This document shows positions 11,552 to 21,432 of a stretch of DNA of 64,000 nt, piece by piece; within the stretch, counting starts at the first letter, position 1; each line of letters opens with the position of its first letter. Source of the DNA: Phytomonas francai (Eukaryota > Euglenozoa > Kinetoplastea > Trypanosomatida > Trypanosomatidae); contig MJCC01000003.1 in assembly GCA_001766655.1 (NCBI GenBank), positions 1-64,000 on the forward strand. Reading direction: 5' to 3'. The position numbers were made by a program, and so were the translations under genes. The notes under the pieces are model-generated. The model had not been told where the DNA came from. It searched no databases and was given only the letters and a program-made list of their open reading frames with translations.

Positions 11552-12369
11552 TCACGTAAGCAGTCTGAAAAACTAAGCGACTTAAAAGAAGAAGAGGAGG
11601 CATAGTATAGCGCTGGAGGGCCCAGTGGCAGTCACCGTGTCAGTTCATGGAAAAGTAAGCAACCATTATAATATATGTATTTTTTCTATGGGATGTGTTT
11701 GCGTTTGTGTGTGTGTTTTGCATGTAAATCATCCTCCTCCTTCACCCCTACACCCCCAGCCAACACACGCCTGCCTACTAATAACCAGGGGGGCGTGGAA
11801 GGTTCTGAATACCGCGAGCAATGGCGCTGGCGCCGTCAGCAGGTGTGATGCCCCACCCGTAATAGCGCAAATAGCAAAACAAAAAATATGCACCCAAAAC
11901 GATTGGACCAAATGGGATAATCACCTCTTGGGGTCAAAATTGAGTGCCCATTTTGACATCGCTCGACCACCGCATTTAATATGGGAGAGCTTGTTCGCTT
12001 CGAACCCGTTTGGATGAGCCTCAGGTTTCGCCCTTGGGTTCATTCGAGTTTATTAGTGAATTTAAGCGATAAATTTTATCATGTAATTTTGAATAGAGGT
12101 GCTCACGTCAAGTCGCCGCCAAGCTTCCTTTTCGTGGCGGGGGCGGTTCCCCAGCGCACAAATGTTTGGGAGATTTATTCTGTATCTGTTGTTGTTATCC
12201 TCATATATATATATATATATATATTCCTTGTTTTAATGCATTAAATTCTCTAGATAGATAGCCTCTGTAGGAAATTGCTTGTTTTCTTTTTCCCTGCTTT
12301 CTTAATTTTGGCTTTATTTCTTTTGATAGTCCTACCCTCAAGCGTGGAATTTTTCATATTTATATCTAT
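11552..12369. promoter_or_regulatory. Divergent strand-switch region, probable Pol II start zone
   Basis: All coding genes to the left are on the minus strand and all intact ones to the right on the plus strand. Between the two opposing ATGs lie 818 bases with no gene. They contain a G/T-rich tract (about 11690-11735), a C-rich run (about 11737-11765) and an (AT)n run at about 12203-12225. In trypanosomatids such divergent regions are where RNA polymerase II initiates polycistronic transcription in both directions, often with GT-rich DNA and variant histones. The role is inferred from layout. Confidence 0.75.
12203..12225. repeat. (AT)n microsatellite in the strand-switch region
   Basis: About 22 bases of alternating A and T close to the start of the first plus-strand gene. 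Confidence 0.9.
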
Positions 12370-12810
12370 ATGTTTACATTAAGCTCAATAAAAGAAAAAC
12401 TAGGTCCAGATGATTCTACAAATTGTTTGCTAATTGGTAATGTGGTCTCCCCGATGTCATCAGAGGACATACGACATCTTGTGCCAACTGCGCGCAGATG
12501 GTATTACATCTCAAACGTTATGCGAACTAATTTTGTTGCAGAGTTTGAGTCTAAAAATTTCGCACGAAAAGCGTTTCAAGAAATTAAAGGTGTTTCGTAC
12601 TTAGGCCATCCGCTGGAAGTAAACTTTGTGAATTATAAGGTGCCCACCGCAGATCTTTCTGACAACTGCACAAAAAAAACACCACATCTTTTTTTTTCAT
12701 TGCCAACCGCTGAAGAATTTGGACACCACTATGAAGAAGCAAGGAAGCTAATTGGTTTATTGTCGCCTATTCCACCTTCTAAACAGCGCTGGGTTGATTT
12801 TCCTTGCTAA
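12370..12810 (+). CDS. Small RRM-like protein
   Basis: A 146-residue protein, first gene of the rightward cluster. Residues about 18-80 have the order of an RNA recognition motif: an RNP2-like strand (NCLLIGNV), a helix, an RNP1-like strand (TNFVAEFES), a second helix (FARKAFQEIKG) and a closing strand (LEVNFVNYK). The aromatic residues usual in RNP1 are poorly conserved, so RNA binding is a guess and a pseudo-RRM that binds protein is possible. The C-terminal 60 residues are unassigned. A pyrimidine-rich leader precedes the ATG. Confidence 0.6.
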   Translation: MFTLSSIKEKLGPDDSTNCLLIGNVVSPMSSEDIRHLVPTARRWYYISNVMRTNFVAEFESKNFARKAFQEIKGVSYLGHPLEVNFVNYKVPTADLSDNCTKKTPHLFFSLPTAEEFGHHYEEARKLIGLLSPIPPSKQRWVDFPC

Positions 12811-13264
12811 ATATTTGTTCGATACATAATGATAGATGTTGGCACCTTTATTGTACTTTTAAATTTAATGTCGAAGTCTTATAGGTTATTTTACTTCTTT
12901 TGTTTTCTCTTTTCGAGGGAAACTGATGCGTTGTTTTTTTTTTGCTCGTTTGTTTGGCTAGCAAATTTTTAGCATTCTAACAATGGTTTCTCATAATGTT
13001 ACATTTATGGGCTAATAGGCTACCTTCAACTGACTCTTACCGTTGTTTATATTTCCTATTACAATTATTTGCTGTTATGCTTCTAAATAATAATAAGAAT
13101 AAACATTATTATTATTAAAAGTTTATAAGCTACTGGTATGACACAAGAACCCTTTTGCTTAAATTTCTTCTTAAACCTTTTTTTTTTGGACTATGTTAGA
13201 CATACTGTTCATTATTATGGAAAGCTTTGAGCTCATATTCAAGCAAAGTAGCAAAATAAGATGT

Positions 13265-14760
13265 TTATTCGACATATTCCTCCATAATATGAACCCAGTT
13301 TTCCCCGTAGGAGGGAGCAGAGTTCTTTCGAACCTCACGCATGATGTCAGACCATGATCGGATGAAACTGAATTAATACCAAAATAATTCATGGTACTGC
13401 ATACGTTTCAGGTAAATGTCAAGGCTGAATCCTTTTGAAAAGCGTTTTTAACATGATGCAAATTTTGTTTTTCTATCCTTTGCTCGTTATGGAATCTAGG
13501 GATACGTAATGGTTGAGTTTTCGATGGTTTAAACATCTATTTCTGGAAAGAAATCTCTTTATGATTTTGATCCATAATAAATCTGGGAATAGAAAACCTC
13601 ACCTTTAAAGATTTCTTCATGTTGATGAATTTTAGATTTTAAAAAGCACCTTGCCTTGTGTGGGATGTACCTTTCCTTGGTGAAAGCCTATTTTGGATGG
13701 TATCCACACCCTTGGCTATTTCATAGAGCATTTTTTTTGTTAATTTTAACTTGTTATTATTTCTCTTTGAACTTCTCAAACATCTCTGAATATGGCTTCG
13801 ATTCACTTGGTGAAACGGCTAGCTGTTCAGGGAAAGATATCCTCTCTAAACAAATTTAAGAATTTAAATTTCATTCGCTGAAATATTTTATGGGGTACGT
13901 GCTCTACCTGCATGTCATCAGTTGAATTTTTAGTGTGATCTCATGTTTGAAGCCTGGTTGCTTTCTTCTATTAGTTGCAGAGGTTTCACTCATGTGTCCA
14001 CCCTTTTAAATTCGATGGCAAATTTACTGGTTTATATCTTGGTGCTTCTTGTTTCCTATCAGTAGTTATTTTCCGCTATTTTTTATCGTCTTATGTCAAA
14101 ATCTGCCTATGATTGTATTTTTGTTAGGAGCAGAACCTTTTTCTGTAAAAAAAAAAGTCTAACTCTCAGCTCTTCATCTAAAATTATTTCGTTGCCAGAT
14201 TCAAGATCTTATGCTATAAATCTCCATCAAAAAAATTATCGTTTATACAATTTTCTATTAAAAGAAGCGGTGTTTTTTCTCCCCACAACATTGGACCTCA
14301 ACTGAATGGGGAATTACGGTATGATTCCAAATTTATAATAGTAGGTAATCCCTTTCTCTTTTTGAGGCTAATTTTGAAAATTTTTGCATCTACATGCACA
14401 CCTTTTTTTTTTTTTTTTTTTACAAGTTCTGTTTTTTATATCCTGTTTGATGTGTCTCTAGGGTCATTTTTTTCTTGACCACCAGTTTCTTCATGAATGT
14501 ATTTTTTCCATAGGGTTCATCATTACTTTCCTGGGTAAATGCAAATTTCTATTCATTAAACAAATTGAAGTTGTTCGATATTTACTTTTTTATCTCAAAA
14601 AAACGCGTCTATTTTAGGAGTTTGGGCCTACACTTAGAATTTAAGGCCTCGCTTTTGATAGATGTCGAGTAAAAGTGTGTTGGGATGTAAATTTCTTTCG
14701 AGCTATCAGACCTACCGATTTCTAAAAGCTATCCTTTTGTTTTTCTGTATCCTATATGCT
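13265..14760 (-). pseudogene. Decayed gene antisense to its neighbours
   Basis: Reading the minus strand gives a series of coding-like segments in changing frames, in consistent order, ending at a TAA at 13265-13267. Examples from 5' to 3': GEKTPLLLIENCINDN (near 14285), SGNEIILDEELRVRLFF (near 14190), PRYKPVNLPSNLKGW (near 14030), VPHKIFQRMKFKFLNLF (near 13880), EQLAVSPSESKPYSEMFEKF (near 13820), YEIAKGVDTIQNRL (near 13710), KPSKTQPLRIPRFHNEQ (near 13520) and SYGENWVHIMEEYVE at the end. Frameshifts and stops occur every 20-60 codons, so it is a pseudogene. I do not recognise the family. It breaks the otherwise uniform plus-strand direction right beside the strand-switch region. The plus strand here is T-rich and holds no convincing gene. 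Confidence 0.6.
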
Positions 14761-15082
14761 TGTTACAATTAATTTTGTATATTCTAATCCATGCATTAAT
14801 AATATTTTAGTTCTTTTTTTGAACCCAAAATTAATCTCACTTGAGAAGTCTTAGTTTCACTTATTACAAATCTATTACTCATTATTGCGTTACATTAATA
14901 CTGAAATGATGTGTTTCGAGTAGTTCTTTATTGACCATACTGACGATAATGTTCTTGAAATGCTCTTCCTATTATTCTGCGTATTTTTTGCAGTATTATT
15001 TTCCCTATCTTATATGTCTAGGTCTGTATACAAATAAAAAAAATAAATATTTCGAGTACACATTTACCATACAATTCGTTCA

Positions 15083-15877
15083 ATGGCAGTCGAATATGTG
15101 ACTACAACCGAGAAGCAACTTCTCTTAGATCTCCTTTTTGATGCCGCCACCTCATTTGCGGTTGTGGAGAAGAAGTTCAAGGAGACGATCTCCCTTTCCC
15201 ATTATTCCGCGGTTGCGTGTGAGTTGAAACTTCTTTGCAAAGATTTCATTGCATCACTAGATGGGGTGGGGCTAATCATGTGCATATATCTGGCGGATAT
15301 CATGCGTAAGACTGACGACTTTGCTGCTAAAGTTCTTTTCTTTGACATCTTTATAGAGCTTGAACGGGCGATTAGGAGGGACATGCTTTGTGCTGAGAAA
15401 TACAAATATTTCTCTAAAGATGCAAAACCCCAAAAGAGTACTGAGGCAACTTTTGCGGAGGAGTATCGAATTCATTTGGTGGGAAAAGTCTTTGCCTTTC
15501 AACTACTTATGGACCTAGTCTCGGGTGATGAAAAGGCTAGTACGTTTCTTTCGAAAAAACAAGAAGAAATTAATAGCCTGCTCGACTCGTGTGATAAGTC
15601 GATTACGATAAAGGAGGTTCTAGCTGATTTCGCACATTGTTGGGCATCTGAAAGAGAGAAACTACAGTGTAACACCATCCTGAAATCGGCGGCATCCTTT
15701 AACCAACAGTCGGGTGAGCGCACGGTGCTCCTAGCGAATCCGATTACGCCTAAAATTTCATCACTTCCCATATTAACAGGTGAGCTGCAGCTTCTGTTCC
15801 CTGGGCATACATCAATGCTTCTTGTTAACAACTCAACGTCAGAAGCAGGATCCGAGAGCACTAAAAAATCACTTTAA
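15083..15877 (+). CDS. Conserved-looking hypothetical protein, possibly truncated
   Basis: A 264-residue, mostly helical protein that I cannot assign. The N-terminal 110 residues are hydrophobic-rich and helical (EKQLLLDLLFDAATSFAVV, VGLIMCIYLADIM), then charged (about 110-200), then a short Ser/Thr-rich tail. The same reading frame continues past its TAA with coding-like sequence for another 490 bases (see next entry). The annotated end may therefore be a recent nonsense truncation, or part of an intron. A perfect 5' splice-site consensus (AG|GTGAGC) lies inside the gene at 15778-15785. Confidence 0.6.
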   Translation: MAVEYVTTTEKQLLLDLLFDAATSFAVVEKKFKETISLSHYSAVACELKLLCKDFIASLDGVGLIMCIYLADIMRKTDDFAAKVLFFDIFIELERAIRRDMLCAEKYKYFSKDAKPQKSTEATFAEEYRIHLVGKVFAFQLLMDLVSGDEKASTFLSKKQEEINSLLDSCDKSITIKEVLADFAHCWASEREKLQCNTILKSAASFNQQSGERTVLLANPITPKISSLPILTGELQLLFPGHTSMLLVNNSTSEAGSESTKKSL

Positions 15878-16369
15878 GTTTTAATGAAGGCCTCTATTTC
15901 TAAAGCTGGCTAAGAGAAGCTTCTGCCATCTCTTTCAAAGCAAGAGGCGTATCATTATGCACCTAATGCTTCGTTCCTTTGTGGTGTAGCTGAACCGAAT
16001 ACAAGCGTCTGCGTAGTAATACTAGAGAAAATTCCCCTATCTATGCTGATTTTTTGAATCCAGAGTGCACAAAATGCCAATGCACACTTCGATAATGTCG
16101 GAAAAGCTTCACTTCATACATTAAATTCCTTGAATCAATGAAACATTAATTCTTTTACAGCGGGTTGTCTAAAAGAGCTCAATGGTAGGCTTTCTCTATT
16201 GGGCATTGGGAAAGCAAATGTGGAAACATTTATTTCGACAGCTCATGAATACTTTATCGGAAATAGAGACATCTGCATTACCGAACCGCCTAAAAGTAAG
16301 AATGGACAGCTTATTACACACAGTGATGACCTAGATATTCCTAAAATGTGGGGTGTAATCAAATATTGA
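15878..16369 (+). pseudogene. In-frame coding-like continuation beyond the stop
   Basis: In the same frame as the preceding gene, stops occur at 15875, 15911, 16055 and 16139, then 75 codons are open to a TGA at 16367. The last open part (16160-16369) has a strong purine-first-codon-position pattern and protein-like content (LSLLGIGKANVETF, AHEYFIGNRDICITEPP). The sequence between the stops also looks partly coding (QEAYHYAPNASFLCGVAEP). Two readings fit: a gene shortened by nonsense mutations with a decaying 3' half, or a cis-spliced intron from 15780 to 16160 (381 bases, a multiple of three, AG|GTGAGC to TTTTACAG), which would remove all four stops and keep frame. A separate 50-codon ATG-started frame also exists at 16182-16334. 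Confidence 0.45.
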
Positions 16370-16656
16370 GCCTTGTCCTTTGTACCTTTTTTAGTATCTA
16401 TTTATAGGCCTTAAGTGTTTGAATCCTGAATTCTGTTTCATTTCCTTTTCTCTATTATAAAGATAATATGCTTATCGTTAAGCGATACGCATGTCGACTT
16501 CATTTTCTTTGTTTGAAATTCACCATTTCCCCCTTTTTTGCTTCATGCTTCTCCTTTATTATTGAACCAATTGTTTGAATTTGATTTTCGTTTCCCCTTT
16601 TACCTCATATTGGGATGATTAGACGAAGACCATTCTTTCGTATACACTTTTGATGC

Positions 16657-17499
16657 ATGCATTCATATCAATATAATATCCCGGTTGATTTTTCATTCAT
16701 TGCTTCACCATGCTCAAACTATTGCACTGAAAACGACACAGAGTTTCAGAAACCAGTCAATGGTCCAAACTTACGCCTGCTTGTCACTACACATCTTGTC
16801 GATCCGAGCGGGGACTCAAAGGTGCAGGTTTTTGCGTACAATAGGCAACATACAATGCGTTCGCTTTATTATGCCATATCTGAGTCATCCACTCATGTTG
16901 GCTGCATCGTCTGCTACACTTTTTTGAGAAAAAAGGAATCGTGCTTCAGTGCCTTTGTGGAAAGAGTTCTGCTTCCAGGCGATAGCATCCCAGAGGTCGT
17001 CTTTTATCAATATATTTCGCCTTTTCCACCAAAAAGTGTTCAGCGGAACTGGGTATTTCTTAACTTTCTTGTTTTTTCGCAAAATATGAAGCTACAGCCC
17101 GGGTGCCCACCTCTCATAGCGGGTTTTACTACCCTCCCTACTAAAAAGGAGTTGCTCGACTACGTGGTCTCCCGCCTCACAACGACGCTCTTCGAAATCA
17201 CTTTCTTGAAGAGCTGCCCAATGACGAGCGCCACGGTCACGCAGGAGGGGGTGAGGATCGAGGATGGGTACGGCGTCTCCTCCGACGAGGCGCAGGCCGC
17301 GATTTTGATGCCCTGGATTGAACCGGGCGACGTCGTGCGAGCCAGCATTCCTGGTCGGGGTGGGAAAGCTCATCGGACCCTGCAGGGTGTTATCCAAAAC
17401 TCTAGAATAGACAATGGTATGGTTTCCTATGACGTTCAGAATACAGATACCTATGAGATTTTTTATGGGTTGAACTGCTTGCAAGTTATCCCGTTATAA
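16657..17499 (+). CDS. Hypothetical protein, no recognised domain
   Basis: A 280-residue protein. No transmembrane segment or signal peptide is evident. The region around residues 225-280 (PGDVVRASIPGRGGKAHRTL ... VSYDVQNTDTYEIFYGLN) looks like a small beta-barrel of the Tudor/SH3-like kind found in trypanosomatid proteins that bind modified tails or nucleic acid, but this is only a fold impression. The 3' half (about 17100-17360) is abruptly GC-rich compared with both flanks. The stop is followed within about 100 bases by the next gene, so the intergenic is very short. Confidence 0.65.
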   Translation: MHSYQYNIPVDFSFIASPCSNYCTENDTEFQKPVNGPNLRLLVTTHLVDPSGDSKVQVFAYNRQHTMRSLYYAISESSTHVGCIVCYTFLRKKESCFSAFVERVLLPGDSIPEVVFYQYISPFPPKSVQRNWVFLNFLVFSQNMKLQPGCPPLIAGFTTLPTKKELLDYVVSRLTTTLFEITFLKSCPMTSATVTQEGVRIEDGYGVSSDEAQAAILMPWIEPGDVVRASIPGRGGKAHRTLQGVIQNSRIDNGMVSYDVQNTDTYEIFYGLNCLQVIPL

Positions 17500-17577
17500 C
17501 AAGAGAAACAAATAATGCAAATATTGACATAAAAAATGACTAATCATTGACACTAGTGGACTTTCAGTGCGTTATAC

Positions 17578-17601
17578 ATTTCTCCTTTTCCTTCTTCAGC
17601 T
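17578..17601 (+). promoter_or_regulatory. Spliced-leader acceptor of UTP15
   Basis: A C/T-only tract followed by CAG at 17597-17599, two bases before the ATG. It is the clearest trans-splice acceptor in the window, giving an almost empty 5' UTR. Confidence 0.6.
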
Positions 17602-19038
17602 ATGGATAATAAGTGGCAGCTCCCGTTGCGTGTGGCCTCTGCCCACACCAGAAAAGATCAGTCGATAATCTGGAATACTTCGCGCCTCTGCTATGAGCAA
17701 AAGTTCTTCGGCCAGGTTACCACTCTTTGCTATAATACAGGCGGCACCATGCTCGGTGTCACCTCAACGAATCAGCTGGCGATTCTTCGTCTTCCGTACA
17801 ACGACGGAGTTGTCGTGAATGAGCAAACTGGACGCAAAAACTTTTCGATCCGTTTTAGACAGGATGACAAATTGTACGTCCAGGCGATCGACCAGCGGGT
17901 GGTGGTGAAGTCCCCGGATACGGCATTTGAGAGGCAATTTGCTGGCCATACAAGAGAGGTTCGAAGTGCTATTTTTCTCGGCAAGCATAACTTCGTCTCC
18001 GCGAGCGATGACACGACTATCAAGCTCTGGGATCTTTTGACGGACGAAGCCCTGGACACCGCGCACGTTCATACAGACTACGTTCGATGCCTGGAAAATT
18101 ATTCCTCTGGTTGTTTTCTTAGCGGGTCTTACGATCACAGTATTAATTTGTGGGATCCACGGGCTGGTTTGTCCAAACCCTTGCAGTCTTCCGGGAAAAT
18201 ATTGGGCGCGGCTGTGGAGGCAATTTGCTTTTTAGAGGACTCAGATCTAATAGCGTCTGGCTCAGGTGATCAGATTACACTTTTTGATGTTCGAAAAGGG
18301 CTCTTTTCATTTATTGCGAATGTTTCTTTCCACACCAAAACGGTAGTTTCGTTGGCGTACTCGCCGGAGCACAAGACGCTGCTCTCAGCATCCCTTGATT
18401 GCCGTCTTAAAATGTCCGCCCTCATGGGTTCGGAGTTAAAGTCATTAGCCACTATGAAGTTTGGCGACCCACTTACTGCGGTTGCTATGCAGCATCAGGG
18501 TAGCGAATTCGCCGTTGGAACTGCTACGGGGGATATTCAAGTTTTCAAACTGGATGAGCAACGAAATGCCGGGGATGAGGATGATGAGGTTGAGAAACCA
18601 CAAAAGAAGTCAAAGGACCTGGGCGTACTGCAAGAAAAAATGAATGCTGTGAGACACCAACTCAGTACATATCATTATGGCAAAGCGATCAGGACAGCTC
18701 TTTATGCACGGCATGCTGATGTTTTACTTTCAACATTAGAAGAGCTGATTCGACGTGGGGCGCTGCATGTTTCCCTCAGCAACCAGAACGATCGAACAGT
18801 GGCACGCATCCTTCGTTTCGCAACCGAATATGTTGACAAACCACAGTTTACAGACACCATGTTGGATGTCTTCGAGGTCATATTCGAGATTTACAGTACC
18901 ATGGTCGGTAAAAGCAATTTTTTTTCACGCGAAATGAAAATAGCACAAAAGAAGATAGCCACCTCGCTCGCCATCTTAAAGAGAATGGAAAAAGTTGTGA
19001 GCACTATGGAGCTAATTGTTAATGTTGATAGTTCATAA
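17602..19038 (+). CDS. UTP15: U3 snoRNP protein UTP15, WD40
   Basis: A 478-residue protein. Residues about 30-330 form WD40 repeats (HTREVRSAIFLGKHNFVSASDDTTIKLWD, then SGSYDHSINLWDPR and further blades). Residues about 340-470 match the UTP15 C-terminal domain (YGKAIRTALYARHADVLLSTLEELIRRGALHVSL; DRTVARILRFATEYVDKPQF). UTP15 is part of the t-UTP/UtpA subcomplex of the small-subunit processome, needed for pre-18S rRNA processing and rDNA transcription in the nucleolus. A strong polypyrimidine tract ends in CAG at 17597-17599, only two bases before the ATG, so the mature leader would be little more than the spliced leader itself. Confidence 0.9.
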   Translation: MDNKWQLPLRVASAHTRKDQSIIWNTSRLCYEQKFFGQVTTLCYNTGGTMLGVTSTNQLAILRLPYNDGVVVNEQTGRKNFSIRFRQDDKLYVQAIDQRVVVKSPDTAFERQFAGHTREVRSAIFLGKHNFVSASDDTTIKLWDLLTDEALDTAHVHTDYVRCLENYSSGCFLSGSYDHSINLWDPRAGLSKPLQSSGKILGAAVEAICFLEDSDLIASGSGDQITLFDVRKGLFSFIANVSFHTKTVVSLAYSPEHKTLLSASLDCRLKMSALMGSELKSLATMKFGDPLTAVAMQHQGSEFAVGTATGDIQVFKLDEQRNAGDEDDEVEKPQKKSKDLGVLQEKMNAVRHQLSTYHYGKAIRTALYARHADVLLSTLEELIRRGALHVSLSNQNDRTVARILRFATEYVDKPQFTDTMLDVFEVIFEIYSTMVGKSNFFSREMKIAQKKIATSLAILKRMEKVVSTMELIVNVDSS

Positions 19039-19060
19039 CTCAATAGTGCTAATATAAGGA

Positions 19061-19080
19061 ATATATATATATATATATAT
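19061..19080. repeat. (AT)n microsatellite after UTP15
   Basis: About 20 bases of alternating A and T in the UTP15 3' flank, 220 bases before the peroxidase ATG. Confidence 0.9.
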
Positions 19081-19299
19081 TCGTTGTCGATTAAGAACAG
19101 ATAATAAACCGATCTAGGGATACTAACTTTTATATGCGTTTCACATGGAAGTGTACTCTTTTTGATATTATAGGGCTAGCAATACCTTATTTTAAAATTT
19201 GTCTTTAAATATACTTTGCATATTCAGTCTTTATTTATTAAAAGAGCCCTACTTGTTTTTTTCTCATTCATATAACGCTAACATAAGCTATAACAGAAA

Positions 19300-19980
19300 A
19301 TGTTTCGTCGTATCAGTGCCAGCAACTTCGTAAAGAAGTTCCAGAGCCGTGCATTCGCTCCCACAACACCACTGCTTAACACGGATTACCAAATGTATCG
19401 CACAGCCTCCGTTCGTGAGCCAGCGCCAGAGTTTGCAGGTAAGGCGGTTGTCAACGGAAGCATCAAGGAAATCAGTATCAATGATTTCAAGGGAAAGTAT
19501 GTTGTTCTTCTTTTCTATCCAATGGACTTTACATTTGTATGCCCAACAGAAATCATTGCTTTTTCGGATCGTCATGCTGAATTTGAAAAAATCAACACAC
19601 AAGTGATCGCCGTGTCGTGCGACTCTGAATATTCGCATCTCGCCTGGACCAACACTCCGCGGAAAAATGGTGGTCTTGGTGAAATGCGTATTCCTCTGTT
19701 AGCAGACAAAAATTTGGAAATTGCTCGTGACTATGGTGTGCTTATTGAAGACATGGGTATATCACTCCGTGGTCTGTTTATTTTGGACAAAAATCACGTA
19801 CTACGTCATTCCACTATTAATGATCTTCCAGTTGGTCGCAGCGTCGACGAGACACTGCGGGTCGTCCAGGCTTTCCAGTACTCCGACGAGCATGGAGATG
19901 TGATTCCCTGTGACTGGAAGCCAGGCCGTCTAACTATGGACGTCTCCAAAGCTGCTGAGTTCTTTAAAAATAACTCGTAG
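19300..19980 (+). CDS. mTXNPx: Mitochondrial tryparedoxin peroxidase, 2-Cys peroxiredoxin
   Basis: A 226-residue typical 2-Cys peroxiredoxin. A basic, Ser/Arg-rich leader (about 1-30, [14 protein letters not shown]) fits mitochondrial import. The peroxidatic Cys81 lies in [13 protein letters not shown]. The resolving Cys204 lies in an IPC rather than VCP motif, the feature that marks the mitochondrial tryparedoxin peroxidases of trypanosomatids. The [10 protein letters not shown] loop typical of hyperoxidation-sensitive peroxiredoxins is present in modified form. It reduces hydroperoxides with electrons from trypanothione through tryparedoxin in the mitochondrion. Length and both Cys positions match the family as I know it. 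Confidence 0.96.
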   Translation: MFRRISASNFVKKFQSRAFAPTTPLLNTDYQMYRTASVREPAPEFAGKAVVNGSIKEISINDFKGKYVVLLFYPMDFTFVCPTEIIAFSDRHAEFEKINTQVIAVSCDSEYSHLAWTNTPRKNGGLGEMRIPLLADKNLEIARDYGVLIEDMGISLRGLFILDKNHVLRHSTINDLPVGRSVDETLRVVQAFQYSDEHGDVIPCDWKPGRLTMDVSKAAEFFKNNS

Positions 19981-20271
19981 TCTCATCTCTAGCTTTTCGA
20001 ACTTTTGTTTACGGAAGCATTATTATTGCTAATCGTAGTAGCTATATGTTTAGATACGACTTTTTTTGTGTGTTTAACCCTTTGATACATATAACTATTT
20101 TAAGTCTACTATTATTGTTTTAGGTAAAATCTATTGATTATGATGGAAATTCTGCTTATTTATCGGTAGTGGGAATATCTCACTCTATTGGGTTGTGATG
20201 CCTTGTTCCTTTGCTTACTTTGAATTTCCCTTTCTTTTCATGCAATATTATGTGACATTAGGGATCTGCAT

Positions 20272-21180
20272 ATGCCGCAATTAAGCGTTCCTCCTAAGGT
20301 TGAGAAAGTGCCTAACCAAGCTGCTTCAAAGCAGCCCACTAATAAAAATACCAAGGTGTTCTTTGAAATCAGCATTGACAATGAAAATGTTGGGAGAATT
20401 GTGATGGAGCTCTATGACGATACCGTTCCTAAAACAGCGGAAAACTTTCGAGCGCTATGCACCGGAGAAAAAGGCAAAGGAAGAAGTGGCAAGCCACTTC
20501 ACTTCAAGAATTGCCCATTTCACCGTGTCATACCTGGGTTTATGATTCAAGGTGGCGATTTCACACGTGGCAATGGAACAGGTGGGGAATCTATCTATGG
20601 CACAACGTTTCGAGACGAATCCTTTGCTGGAAAAGCGGGTAAGCATACAGGGTTGGGTTGCCTTTCTATGGCTAATTCTGGGCCGAATACCAATGGATCT
20701 CAGTTCTTTATCTGCACCGCTTCGACGCCCTGGCTGAATGGAAAACATGTTGTCTTTGGTAGGGTTGTGGAAGGGATTGACATTGTAAAAAACATTGAAC
20801 GTTTTGGCACGGCTTCAGGGCGTACACGCTCCCGCATTACTATTGCTAACTGTGGTGAAATAAAACCGGATGTCAAGACCGTTGAGGTGTCTTCACCGCG
20901 TGACGAGGCCGTCAAGAAGAAACCGTTGCCTAAAGAGCGAAAGTCAAATGAGGACGTCCCCACCTCGGTCCAAGAAAAGGGAAAATCGGCGCTACCGAAG
21001 GATAAGATAAAGACATACCCGATGAAGGTTACACATGACAAAGGTACCAGTAAAGAGCCTTCTCAAGGTTCTACAAAAAGAACTAGGGAGGACGCGGAAG
21101 AGGAGCGTCGTAAAAGCATCCGCGCCAAAAAAGAAAAGATTGCTCAGCTTCGAGCCGAACTGGACTCTATGTCCACGTAA
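20272..21180 (+). CDS. Cyclophilin with charged C-terminal tail
   Basis: A 302-residue protein. The cyclophilin domain (about 27-195) is complete: [23 protein letters not shown] holds the catalytic Arg, then [17 protein letters not shown] and [12 protein letters not shown] with the ligand-pocket Trp and His. About 105 extra residues follow, rich in Lys, Glu and Ser/Pro and ending in a predicted charged helix ([21 protein letters not shown]). Such tails are common in nuclear cyclophilins linked to spliceosome or chromatin complexes, so a nuclear role is plausible, not shown. A peptidyl-prolyl cis-trans isomerase next to the mitochondrial tryparedoxin peroxidase gene is the order I recall for other trypanosomatids. 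Confidence 0.94.
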   Translation: MPQLSVPPKVEKVPNQAASKQPTNKNTKVFFEISIDNENVGRIVMELYDDTVPKTAENFRALCTGEKGKGRSGKPLHFKNCPFHRVIPGFMIQGGDFTRGNGTGGESIYGTTFRDESFAGKAGKHTGLGCLSMANSGPNTNGSQFFICTASTPWLNGKHVVFGRVVEGIDIVKNIERFGTASGRTRSRITIANCGEIKPDVKTVEVSSPRDEAVKKKPLPKERKSNEDVPTSVQEKGKSALPKDKIKTYPMKVTHDKGTSKEPSQGSTKRTREDAEEERRKSIRAKKEKIAQLRAELDSMST

Positions 21181-21432
21181 AGTCTACGCTTCACCGAGGT
21201 GAACCCGTTTAATACAATAATATTATTAATATAAGCATTATTTTTATCTGGCGAGCGATGAGTATTCGATAATTGACTTTTATTCTAATAAAATTCCTCA
21301 TGCTGTGTAGTATCCAGTCTATTGATTCATGGAATCCCACTCTTCGGGGGGAACTGAAAGTACGACTTCTTTCTATTTCGGCTTGAAAAACAAGATGAAA
21401 GGAGAAGAAAAGGGTGATTTGGAGACCACTAA

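Noticed and set aside
16182..16334. 50-codon ATG-started frame 22 bases after a TTTTACAG acceptor
   Set aside because: Possible small protein, but the overlapping frame in line with the upstream gene has better coding bias; mentioned only under that entry.
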